This document shows, in pieces, positions 21,387-34,100 of a DNA stretch of 64,000 nucleotides; within the stretch, counting starts at the first letter, position 1; every line of letters begins with the position of its first letter. The notes beneath the pieces were generated by a model. The model was not told the origin of the DNA. It did not search any database and was given only the letters and a program-made list of their open reading frames with translations. The DNA comes from Tipula vernalis (taxonomy: Eukaryota; Arthropoda; Insecta; Diptera; Tipulidae): the NCBI GenBank assembly GCA_958295665.1, contig OY282558.1, positions 457,203,995 to 457,267,994 on the forward strand. Direction: 5' to 3'. Both the position numbers and the translations under genes were made by a program.

Positions 21387-24300
21387 TAGCTCAGCCGATT
21401 CAGAGCTGTAAAAATCCAAAATCTGCAATTGTGCTCCGATTGCGGTTCTTGACACCTCAAATGATAGTTCAGGACACCTGTAATTGCTATACCATACATT
21501 TCGTAGAAAGTTCGATTCAAAGAAAATCACCTTACTATAGCTCAGCCGATTCAGAGCTGTAAAAATCCAAAATCTGCAATTGTGCTCCGATTGCGGTTTT
21601 TGATACCTCAAATGATAGGTCTCGGGACCTGAAATTGTTATGCCAAACCGCATTAAAATTGGTTGATTATTTCCATACATTTCACAGAAAAATCGATTCG
21701 AAGAAAATCACCTTACTATAGCTCAGCCGATTCAGAGCTGTAAAAATCCAAAATCTGCAATTGTGCTCCGATTGCGGTTCTTGACACCTCAAATGATAGT
21801 TCAGGACACCTGTAATTGCTATACCATACATTTCGTAGAAAGTTCGATTCAAAGAAAATCACCTTACTATAGCTCAGCCGATTCAGAGCTGTAAAAATCC
21901 AAAATCTGCAATTGTGCTCCGATTGCGGTTTTTGATACCTCAAATGATAGGTCTCGGGACCTGAAATTGTTATGCCAAACCGCATTAAAATTGGTTGATT
22001 ATTTCCATACATTTCACAGAAAAATCGATTCGAAGAAAATCACCTTACTATAGCTCAGCCGATTCAGAGCTGTAAAAATCCAAAATCTGCAATTGTGCTC
22101 CGATTGCGGTTCTTGACACCTCAAATGATAGTTCAGGACACCTGTAATTGCTATACCATACATTTCGTAGAAAGTTCGATTCAAAGAAAATCACCTTACT
22201 ATAGCTCAGCCGATTCAGAGCTGTAAAAATCCAAAATCTGCAATTGTGCTCCGATTGCGGTTTTTGATACCTCAAATGATAGGTCTCGGGACCTGTAATT
22301 GTTATGCCAAACCGCATTAAAATTGGTTGATTATTTCCATACATTTCACAGAAAAATCGATTCGAAGAAAATCACCTTACTATAGCTCAGCCGATTCAGA
22401 GCTGTAAAAATCCAAAATCTGCAATTGTGCTCCGATTGCGGTTCTTGACACCTCAAATGATAGGTCAGGACACCTGTAATTGCTATACCATACATTTCGT
22501 AGAAAGTTCGATTCAAAGAAAATCACCTTACTATAGCTCAGCCGATTCAGAGCTGTAAAAATCCAAAATCTGCAATTGTGCTCCGATTGCGGTTTTTGAT
22601 ACCTCAAATGATAGGTCTCGGGACCTGTAATTGTTATGCCAAACCGCATTAAAATTGGTTGATTATTTCCATACATTTCACAGAAAAATCGATTCGAAGA
22701 AAATCACCTTACTATAGCTCAGCCGATTCAGAGCCGTAAAAATCCAAAATCTGCAATTGTGCTCCGATTGCGGTTCTTGACACCTCAAATGATAGGTCAG
22801 GACACCTGTAATTGCTATACCATACATTTCGTAGAAAGTTCGATTCAAAGAAAATCACCTTACTATAGCTCAGCCGATTCAGAGCTGTAAAAATCCAAAA
22901 TCTGCAATTGTGCTCCGATTGCGGTTTTTGATACCTCAAATGATAGGTCTCGGGACCTGAAATTGTTATGCCAAACCGCATTAAAATTGGTTGATTATTT
23001 CCATACATTTCACAGAAAAATCGATTCGAAGAAAATCACCTTACTATAGCTCAGCCGATTCAGAGCTGTAAAAATCCAAAATCTGCAATTGTGCTCCGAT
23101 TGCGGTTCTTGACACCTCAAATGATAGGTCAGGACACCTGTAATTGCTATACCATACATTTCGTAGAAAGTTCGATTCAAAGAAAATCACCTTACTATAG
23201 CTCAGCCGATTCAGAGCTGTAAAAATCCAAAATCTGCAATTGTGCTCCGATTGCGGTTTTTGATACCTCAAATGATAGGTCTCGGGACCTGAAATTGTTA
23301 TGCCAAACCGCATTAAAATTGGTTGATTATTTCCATACATTTCACAGAAAAATCGATTCGAAGAAAATCACCTTACTATAGCTCAGCCGATTCAGAGCTG
23401 TAAAAATCCAAAATCTGCAATTGTGCTCCGATTGCGGTTCTTGACACCTCAAATGATAGGTCAGGACACCTGTAATTGCTATACCATACATTTCGTAGAA
23501 AGTTCGATTCAAAGAAAATCACCTTACTATAGCTCAGCCGATTCAGAGCTGTAAAAATCCAAAATCTGCAATTGTGCTCCGATTGCGGTTTTTGATACCT
23601 CAAATGATAGGTCTCGGGACCTGAAATTGTTATGCCAAACCGCATTAAAATTGGTTGATTATTTCCATACATTTCACAGAAAAATCGATTCGAAGAAAAT
23701 CACCTTACTATAGCTCAGCCGATTCAGAGCTGTAAAAATCCAAAATCTGCAATTGTGCTCCGATTGCGGTTCTTGACACCTCAAATGATAGGTCAGGACA
23801 CCTGTAATTGCTATACCATACATTTCGTAGAAAGTTCGATTCAAAGAAAATCACCTTACTATAGCTCAGCCGATTCAGAGCTGTAAAAATCCAAAATCTG
23901 CAATTGTGCTCCGATTGCGGTTTTTGATACCTCAAATGATAGGTCTCGGGACCTGAAATTGTTATGCCAAACCGCATTAAAATTGGTTGATTATTTCCAT
24001 ACATTTCACAGAAAAATCGATTCGAAGAAAATCACCTTACTATAGCTCAGCCGATTCAGAGCCGTAAAAATCCAAAATCTGCAATTGTGCTCCGATTGCG
24101 GTTCTTGACACCTCAAATGATAGGTCAGGACACCTGTAATTGCTATACCATACATTTCGTAGAAAGTTCGATTCAAAGAAAATCACCTTACTATAGCTCA
24201 GCCGATTCAGAGCTGTAAAAATCCAAAATCTGCAATTGTGCTCCGATTGCGGTTTTTGATACCTCAAATGATAGGTCTCGGGACCTGTAATTGTTATGCC

Positions 24301-25370
24301 AAACCGCATTAAAATTGGTTGATTATTTCCATACATTTCACAGAAAAATCGGTTCGAAGAAAATCACCTTACTATAGCTCAGCCGATTCAGAGCTGTAAA
24401 AATCCAAAATCTGCAATTGTGCTCCGATTGCGGTTCTTGACACCTCAAATGATAGGTCAGGACACCTGTAATTGCTATACCATACATTTCGTAGAAAGTT
24501 CGATTCAAAGAAAATCACCTTACAATAGCTCAGCCGATTCAGAGCTGTAAAAATCCAAAATCTGCAATTGTGCTCCGATTGCGGTTTTTGATACCTCAAA
24601 TGATAGGTCTCGGGACCTGAAATTGTTATGCCAAACCGCATTAAAATTGGTTGATTATTTCCATACATTTCACAGAAAAATCGATTCGAAGAAAATCACC
24701 TTACTATAGCTCAGCCGATTCAGAGCTGTAAAAATCCAAAATCTGCAATTGTGCTCCGATTGCGGTTCTTGACACCTCAAATGATAGGTCAGGACACCTG
24801 TAATTGCTATACCATACATTTCGTAGAAAGTTCGATTCAAAGAAAATCACCTTACTATAGCTCAGCCGATTCAGAGCTGTAAAAATCCAAAATCTGCAAT
24901 TGTGCTCCGATTGCGGTTCTTGATACCTCAAATGATAGGTCTCGGGACCTGTAATTGTTATGCCAAACCGCATTAAAATTGGTTGATTATTTCCATACAT
25001 TTCACAGAAAAATCGATTCGAAGAAAATCACCTTACTATAGCTCAGCCGATTCAGAGCCGTAAAAATCCAAAATCTGCAATTGTGCTCCGATTGCGGTTC
25101 TTGACACCTCAAATGATAGGTCAGGACACCTGTAATTGCTATACCATACATTTCGTAGAAAGTTCGATTCAAAGAAAATCACCTTACTATAGCTCAGCCG
25201 ATTCAGAGCTGTAAAAATCCAAAATCTGCAATTGTGCTCCGATTGCGGTTTTTGATACCTCAAATGATAGGTCTCGGGACCTGTAATTGTTATGCCAAAC
25301 CGCATTAAAATTTGTTGATTATTTCCATACATTTCACAGAAAAATCGATTCGAAGAAAATCACCTTACTA
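21387..25370. repeat. Block III: pure A-B dimers
   Basis: Twelve dimers without extra monomers. The first three (21387, 21719, 22051) share GATAGTTCAGG in A, a recent local amplification. GAGCCG for GAGCTG marks A at 22715, 24043 and 25039. The spacing 22715, 24043, 25371, 26699 is exactly 1328 bp (four dimers), a super-period that runs into block IV. The B at 24707 is a mosaic with TTCTTGATACC. No gene is present. Confidence 0.92.
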
Positions 25371-25853
25371 TAGCTCAGCCGATTCAGAGCCGTAAAAATC
25401 CAAAATCTGCAATTGTGCTCCGATTGCGGTTCTTGACACCTCAAATGATAGGTCAGGACACCTGTAATTGCTATACCATACATTTCGTAGAAAGTTCGAT
25501 TCAAAGAAAATCACCTTACTATAGCTCAGCCGATTCAGAGCTGTAAAAATCCAAAATCTGCAATTGTGCTCCGATTGCAGTTCTTGACACCTCAAATGAT
25601 AGGTCAGGACACCTGTAATTGCTATACCATACATTTCGTAGAAAGTTCGATTCAAAGAAAATCACCTTACTATAGCTCAGCCGATTCAGAGCTGTAAAAA
25701 TCCAAAATCTGCAATTGTGCTCCGATTGCGGTTTTTGATACCTCAAATGATAGGTCTCGGGACCTGAAATTGTTATGCCAAACCGCATTAAAATTGGTTG
25801 ATTATTTCCATACATTTCACAGAAAAATCGATTCGAAGAAAATCACCTTACTA
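25371..25853. repeat. AAB trimer (GAGCCG A, then GATTGCAG A)
   Basis: Ordinary GATTCAAAG tails in both A monomers. Recurs 1328 bp downstream at 26699 with the same two A variants. Confidence 0.92.
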
Positions 25854-26366
25854 TAGCTCAGCCGATTCAGAGCTGTAAAAATCCAAAATCTGCAATTGTG
25901 CTCCGATTGCGGTTCTTGACACCTCAAATGATAGGTCAGGACACCTGTAATTGCTATACCATACATTTCGTAGAAAGTTCGATTCAAAGAAAATCACCTT
26001 ACTATAGCTCAGCCGATTCAGAGCTGTAAAAATCCAAAATCTGCAATTGTGCTCCGATTGCGGTTCTTGATACCTCAAATGATAGGTCTCGGGACCTGTA
26101 ATTGTTATGCCAAACCGCATTAAAATTGGTTGATTATTTCCATACATTTCACAGAAAAATCGATTCGAAGAAAATCACCTTACTATAGCTCAGCCGATTC
26201 AGAGCTGTAAAAATCCAAAATCTGCAATTGTGCTCCGATTGCGGTTTTTGATACCTCAAATGATAGGTCTCGGGACCTGAAATTGTTATGCCAAACCGCA
26301 TTAAAATTGGTTGATTATTTCCATACATTTCACAGAAAAATCGATTCGAAGAAAATCACCTTACTA
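25854..26366. repeat. ABB trimer (type T,A) with mosaic first B
   Basis: First B reads GGTTCTTGATACC, an A-like T-run loss within a B; second B is ordinary with GAAATTG. The unit at 26367 has the same mosaic B. Confidence 0.92.
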
Positions 26367-26698
26367 TAGCTCAGCCGATTCAGAGCTGTAAAAATCCAAA
26401 ATCTGCAATTGTGCTCCGATTGCGGTTCTTGACACCTCAAATGATAGGTCAGGACACCTGTAATTGCTATACCATACATTTCGTAGAAAGTTCGATTCAA
26501 AGAAAATCACCTTACTATAGCTCAGCCGATTCAGAGCTGTAAAAATCCAAAATCTGCAATTGTGCTCCGATTGCGGTTCTTGATACCTCAAATGATAGGT
26601 CTCGGGACCTGAAATTGTTATGCCAATCCGCATTAAAATTGGTTGATTATTTCCATACATTTCACAGAAAAATCGATTCGAAGAAAATCACCTTACTA

Positions 26699-27185
26699 TA
26701 GCTCAGCCGATTCAGAGCCGTAAAAATCCAAAATCTGCAATTGTGCTCCGATTGCGGTTCTTGACACCTCAAATGATAGGTCAGGACACCTGTAATTGCT
26801 ATACCATACATTTCGTAGAAAGTTCGATTCAAAGAAAATCACCTTACTATAGCTCAGCCGATTCAGAGCTGTAAAAATCCAAAATCTGCAATTGTGCTCC
26901 GATTGCAGTTCTTGACACCTCAAATGATAGGTCAGGACACCTGTAATTGCTATACCATACATTTCGTAGAAAGTTCGATTCAAAGAAAATCACCTTACTA
27001 TAGCTCAGCCGATTCAGAGCTGTAAAAATCCAAAATCTGCAATTGTGCTCCGATTGCGGTTTTTGATACCTCAAATGATAGGTCTCGGGACCTGTAATTG
27101 TTATGCCAAACCGCATTAAAATTGGTTGATTATTTCCATACATTTCACAGAAAAATCGATTCGAAGAAAATCACCTTACTATATA
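26699..27185. repeat. AAB trimer ending in +4 TA junction
   Basis: Copy of 25371-25853 at 1328 bp. Its B ends in TTACTATATATAGCTC, the only +4 junction in the window, giving 487 bp. Confidence 0.92.
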
Positions 27186-27668
27186 TAGCTCAGCCGATTC
27201 AGAGCTGTAAAAATCCAAAATCTGCAATTGTGCTCCGATTGCGGTTCTTGACACCTCAAATGATAGGTCAGGACACCTGTAATTGCTATACCATACATTT
27301 CGTAGAAAGTTCGATTCAAAGAAAATCACCTTACTATAGCTCAGCCGATTCAGAGCTGTAAAAATCCAAAATCTGCAATTGTGCTCCGATTGCAGTTCTT
27401 GACACCTCAAATGATAGGTCAGGACACCTGTAATTGCTATACCATACATTTCGTAGAAAGTTCGATTCAAAGAAAATCACCTTACTATAGCTCAGCCGAT
27501 TCAGAGCTGTAAAAATCCAAAATCTGCAATTGTGCTCCGATTGCGGTTTTTGATACCTCAAATGATAGGTCTCGGGACCTGAAATTGTTATGCCAAACCG
27601 CATTAAAATTGGTTGATTATTTCCATACATTTCACAGAAAAATCGATTCGAAGAAAATCACCTTACTA
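27186..27668. repeat. AAB trimer
   Basis: Directly follows another AAB; the second A has GATTGCAG. The next A (27669) starts the deletion lineage. Confidence 0.92.
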
Positions 27669-29658
27669 TGCTCAGCCGATTCAGAGCTGTAAAAATCCAA
27701 AATCTGCAATTGTGCTCCGATTGCGGTTCTTGACACCTCAAATGATAGGTCAGGACACCTGTAATTACTATACCATACATTTCGTAGAAAGTTCGATTCA
27801 AAGAAAATCACCTTACTATAGCTCAGCCGATTCAGAGCTGTAAAAATCCAAAATCTGCAATTGTGCTCCGATTGCGGTTTTTGATACCTCAAATGATAGG
27901 TCTCGGGACCTGTAATTGTTATGCCAAACCGCATTAAAATTGGTTGATTATTTCCATACATTTCACAGAAAAATCGATTCGAAGAAAATCACCTTACTAT
28001 AGCTCAGCCGATTCAGAGCCGTAAAAATCCAAAATCTGCAATTGTGCTCCGATTGCGGTTCTTGACACCTCAAATGATAGGTCAGGACACCTGTAATTGC
28101 TATACCATACATTTCGTAGAAAGTTCGATTCAAAGAAAATCACCTTACTATAGCTCAGCCGATTCAGAGCTGTAAAAATCCAAAATCTGCAATTGTGCTC
28201 CGATTGCGGTTTTTGATACCTCAAATGATAGGTCTCGGGACCTGTAATTGTTATGCCAAACCGCATTAAAATTGGTTGATTATTTCCATACATTTCACAG
28301 AAAAATCGATTCGAAGAAAATCACCTTACTATAGCTCAGCCGATTCAGAGCTGTAAAAATCCAAAATCTGCAATTGTGCTCCGATTGCGGTTCTTGACAC
28401 CTCAAATGATAGGTCAGGACACCTGTAATTGCTATACCATACATTTCGTAGAAAGTTCGATTCAAAGAAAATCACCTTACTATAGCTCAGCCGATTCAGA
28501 GCTGTAAAAATCCAAAATCTGCAATTGTGCTCCGATTGCGGTTTTTGATACCTCAAATGATAGGTCTCGGGACCTGTAATTGTTATGCCAAACCGCATTA
28601 AAATTGGTTGATTATTTCCATACATTTCACAGAAAAATCGATTCGAAGAAAATCACCTTACTATAGCTCAGCCGATTCAGAGCTGTAAAAATCCAAAATC
28701 TGCAATTGTGCTCCGATTGCAGTTCTTGACACCTCAAATGATAGGTCAGGACACCTGTAATTGCTATACCATACATTTCGTAGAAAGTTCGATTCAAAGA
28801 AAATCACCTTACTATAGCTCAGCCGATTCAGAGCTGTAAAAATCCAAAATCTGCAATTGTGCTCCGATTGCGGTTTTTGATACCTCAAATGATAGGTCTC
28901 GGGACCTGAAATTGTTATGCCAAACCGCATTAAAATTGGTTGATTATTTCCATACATTTCACAGAAAAATCGATTCGAAGAAAATCACCTTACTATGCTC
29001 AGCCGATTCAGAGCTGTAAAAATCCAAAATCTGCAATTGTGCTCCGATTGCGGTTCTTGACACCTCAAATGATAGGTCAGGACACCTGTAATTACTATAC
29101 CATACATTTCGTAGAAAGTTCGATTCAAAGAAAATCACCTTACTATAGCTCAGCCGATTCAGAGCTGTAAAAATCCAAAATCTGCAATTGTGCTCCGATT
29201 GCGGTTTTTGATACCTCAAATGATAGGTCTCGGGACCTGTAATTGTTATGCCAAACCGCATTAAAATTGGTTGATTATTTCCATACATTTCACAGAAAAA
29301 TCGATTCGAAGAAAATCACCTTACTATAGCTCAGCCGATTCAGAGCCGTAAAAATCCAAAATCTGCAATTGTGCTCCGATTGCGGTTCTTGACACCTCAA
29401 ATGATAGGTCAGGACACCTGTAATTGCTATACCATACATTTCGTAGAAAGTTCGATTCAAAGAAAATCACCTTACTATAGCTCAGCCGATTCAGAGCTGT
29501 AAAAATCCAAAATCTGCAATTGTGCTCCGATTGCGGTTTTTGATACCTCAAATGATAGGTCTCGGGACCTGTAATTGTTATGCCAAACCGCATTAAAATT
29601 GGTTGATTATTTCCATACATTTCACAGAAAAATCGATTCGAAGAAAATCACCTTACTA

Positions 29659-30141
29659 TAGCTCAGCCGATTCAGAGCTGTAAAAATCCAAAATCTGCAA
29701 TTGTGCTCCGATTGCGGTTCTTGACACCTCAAATGATAGGTCAGGACACCTGTAATTGCTATACCATACATTTCGTAGAAAGTTCGATTCAAAGAAAATC
29801 ACCTTACTATAGCTCAGCCGATTCAGAGCTGTAAAAATCCAAAATCTGCAATTGTGCTCCGATTGCAGTTCTTGACACCTCAAATGATAGGTCAGGACAC
29901 CTGTAATTGCTATACCATACATTTCGTAGAAAGTTCGATTCAAAGAAAATCACCTTACTATAGCTCAGCCGATTCAGAGCTGTAAAAATCCAAAATCTGC
30001 AATTGTGCTCCGATTGCGGTTTTTGATACCTCAAATGATAGGTCTCGGGACCTGAAATTGTTATGCCAAACCGCATTAAAATTGGTTGATTATTTCCATA
30101 CATTTCACAGAAAAATCGATTCGAAGAAAATCACCTTAATA
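29659..30141. repeat. AAB trimer, last extra A in the window
   Basis: Second A has GATTGCAG. It is followed by a deletion-lineage A with a further C to A change (TTAATATGCTC). No AAB occurs to its right. Confidence 0.92.
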
Positions 30142-31135
30142 TGCTCAGCCGATTCAGAGCTGTAAAAATCCAAAATCTGCAATTGTGCTCCGATTGCGGT
30201 TCTTGACACCTCAAATGATAGGTCAGGACACCTGTAATTACTATACCATACATTTCGTAGAAAGTTCGATTCAAAGAAAATCACCTTACTATAGCTCAGC
30301 CGATTCAGAGCTGTAAAAATCCAAAATCTGCAATTGTGCTCCGATTGCGGTTTTTGATACCTCAAATGATAGGTCTCGGGACCTGTAATTGTTATGCCAA
30401 ACCGCATTAAAATTGGTTGATTATTTCCATACATTTCACAGAAAAATCGATTCGAAGAAAATCACCTTACTATAGCTCAGCCGATTCAGAGCCGTAAAAA
30501 TCCAAAATCTGCAATTGTGCTCCGATTGCGGTTCTTGACACCTCAAATGATAGGTCAGGACACCTGTAATTGCTATACCATACATTTCGTAGAAAGTTCG
30601 ATTCAAAGAAAATCACCTTACTATAGCTCAGCCGATTCAGAGCTGTAAAAATCCAAAATCTGCAATTGTGCTCCGATTGCGGTTTTTGATACCTCAAATG
30701 ATAGGTCTCGGGACCTGAAATTGTTATGCCAAACCGCATTAAAATTGGTTGATTATTTCCATACATTTCACAGAAAAATCGATTCGAAGAAAATCACCTT
30801 ACTATGCTCAGCCGATTCAGAGCTGTAAAAATCCAAAATCTGCAATTGTGCTCCGATTGCGGTTCTTGACACCTCAAATGATAGGTCAGGACACCTGTTA
30901 TTACTATACCATACATTTCGTAGAAAGTTCGATTCAAAGAAAATCACCTTACTATAGCTCAGCCGATTCAGAGCTGTAAAAATCCAAAATCTGCAATTGT
31001 GCTCCGATTGCGGTTTTTGATACCTCAAATGATAGGTCTCGGGACCTGTAATTGTTATGCCAAACCGCATTAAAATTGGTTGATTATTTCCATACATTTC
31101 ACAGAAAAATCGATTCGAAGAAAATCACCTTACTA

Positions 31136-34100
31136 TAGCTCAGCCGATTCAGAGCTGTAAAAATCCAAAATCTGCAATTGTGCTCCGATTGCGGTTCTTG
31201 ACACCTCAAATGATAGGTCAGGACACCTGTAATTGCTATACCATACATTTCGTAGAAAGTTCGATTCAAAGAAAATCACCTTACTATAGCTCAGCCGATT
31301 CAGAGCTGTAAAAATCCAAAATCTGCAATTGTGCTCCGATTGCGGTTTTTGATACCTCAAATGATAGGTCTCTGGACCTGTAATTGTTATGCCAAACCGC
31401 ATTAAAATTGGTTGATTATTTCCATACATTTCACAGAAAAATCGATTCGAAGAAAATCACCTTACTATAGCTCAGCCGATTCAGAGCTGTAAAAATCCAA
31501 AATCTGCAATTGTGCTCCGATTGCGGTTCTTGACACCTCAAATGATAGGTCAGGACACCTGTAATTGCTATACCATACATTTCGTAGAAAGTTCGATTCA
31601 AAGAAAATCACCTTACTATAGCTCAGCCGATTCAGAGCTGTAAAAATCCAAAATCTGCAATTGTGCTCCGATTGCGGTTTTTGATACCTCAAATGATAGG
31701 TCTCGGGACCTGTAATTGTTATGCCAAACCGCATTAAAATTGGTTGATTATTTCCATACATTTCACAGAAAAATCGATTCGAAGAAAATCACCTTACTAT
31801 AGCTCAGCCGATTCAGAGCTGTAAAAATCCAAAATCTGCAATTGTGCTCCGATTGCGGTTCTTGACACCTCAAATGATAGGTCAGGACACCTGTAATTGC
31901 TATACCATACATTTCGTAGAAAGTTCGATTCAAAGAAAATCACCTTACTATAGCTCAGCCGATTCAGAGCTGTAAAAATCCAAAATCTGCAATTGTGCTC
32001 CGATTGCGGATTTTGATACCTCAAATGATAGGTCTCGGGACCTGTAATTGTTATGCCAAACCGCATTAAAATTGGTTGATTATTTCCATACATTTCACAG
32101 AAAAATCGATTCGAAGAAAATCACCTTACTATAGCTCAGCCGATTCAGAGCCGTAAAAATCCAAAATCTGCAATTGTGCTCCGATTGCGGTTCTTGACAC
32201 CTCAAATGATAGGTCAGGACACCTGTAATTGCTATACCATACATTTCGTAGAAAGTTCGATTCAAAGAAAATCACCTTACTATAGCTCAGCCGATTCAGA
32301 GCTGTAAAAATCCAAAATCTGCAATTGTGCTCCGATTGCGGTTTTTGATACCTCAAATGATAGGTCTCGGGACCTGTAATTGTTATGCCAAACCGCATTA
32401 AAATTGGTTGATTATTTCCATACATTTCACAGAAAAATCGGTTCGAAGAAAATCACCTTACTATAGCTCAGCCGATTCAGAGCTGTAAAAATCCAAAATC
32501 TGCAATTGTGCTCCGATTGCGGTTCTTGACACCTCAAATGATAGGTCAGGACACCTGTAATTGCTATACCATACATTTCGTAGAAAGTTCGATTCAAAGA
32601 AAATCACCTTACTATAGCTCAGCCGATTCAGAGCTGTAAAAATCCAAAATCTGCAATTGTGCTCCGATTGCGGTTTTTGATACCTCAAATGATAGGTCTC
32701 GGGACCTGTAATTGTTATGCCAAACCGCATTAAAATTGGTTGATTATTTCCATACATTTCACAGAAAAATCGATTCGAAGAAAATCACCTTACTATAGCT
32801 CAGCCGATTCAGAGCTGTAAAAATCCAAAATCTGCAATTGTGCTCCGATTGCGGTTCTTGACACCTCAAATGATAGGTCAGGACACCTGTAATTGCTATA
32901 CCATACATTTCGTAGAAAGTTCGATTCAAAGAAAATCACCTTACTATAGCTCAGCCGATTCAGAGCTGTAAAAATCCAAAATCTGCAATTGTGCTCCGAT
33001 TGCGGATTTTGATACCTCAAATGATAGGTCTCGGGACCTGTAATTGTTATGCCAAACCGCATTAAAATTGGTTGATTATTTCCATACATTTCACAGAAAA
33101 ATCGATTCGAAGAAAATCACCTTACTATAGCTCAGCCGATTCAGAGCCGTAAAAATCCAAAATCTGCAATTGTGCTCCGATTGCGGTTCTTGACACCTCA
33201 AATGATAGGTCAGGACACCTGTAATTGCTATACCATACATTTCGTAGAAAGTTCGATTCAAAGAAAATCACCTTACTATAGCTCAGCCGATTCAGAGCTG
33301 TAAAAATCCAAAATCTGCAATTGTGCTCCGATTGCGGTTTTTGATACCTCAAATGATAGGTCTCGGGACCTGTAATTGTTATGCCAAACCGCATTAAAAT
33401 TGGTTGATTATTTCCATACATTTCACAGAAAAATCGGTTCGAAGAAAATCACCTTACTATAGCTCAGCCGATTCAGAGCTGTAAAAATCCAAAATCTGCA
33501 ATTGTGCTCCGATTGCGGTTCTTGATACCTCAAATGATAGGTCAGGACACCTGTAATTGCTATACCATACATTTCGTAGAAAGTTCGATTCAAAGAAAAT
33601 CACCTTACTATAGCTCAGCCGATTCAGAGCTGTAAAAATCCAAAATCTGCAATTGTGCTCCGATTGCGGTTTTTGATACCTCAAATGATAGGTCTCGGGA
33701 CCTGTAATTGTTATGCCAAACCGCATTAAAATTGGTTGATTATTTCCATACATTTCACAGAAAAATCGGTTCGAAGAAAATCACCTTACTATAGCTCAGC
33801 CGATTCAGAGCTGTAAAAATCCAAAATCTGCAATTGTGCTCCGATTGCGGTTCTTGACACCTCAAATGATAGGTCAGGACACCTGTAATTGCTATACCAT
33901 ACATTTCGTAGAAAGTTCGATTCAAAGAAAATCACCTTACTATAGCTCAGCCGATTCAGAGCTGTAAAAATCCAAAATCTGCAATTGTGCTCCGATTGCG
34001 GTTTTTGATACCTCAAATGATAGGTCTCGGGACCTGTAATTGTTATGCCAAACCGCATTAAAATTGGTTGATTATTTCCATACATTTCACAGAAAAATCG

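Larger units (their letters stand above)
25371..31135. repeat. Block IV: AAB units and the 1-bp-deletion A lineage
   Basis: Holds four AAB and one ABB. Recurrent A variants are GAGCCG (25371, 26699, 28000, 29327, 30473), GATTGCAG (25522, 26850, 27337, 28664, 29810) and a lineage with a 1-bp junction deletion plus GTAATTACT (27669, 28996, 30142, 30805; the last reads GTTATTACT). They recur in a fixed order, GATTGCAG unit, deletion unit, GAGCCG unit, with spacings of 1327, 1146 and 663 bp as intervening units vary. No gene is present. Confidence 0.9.
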
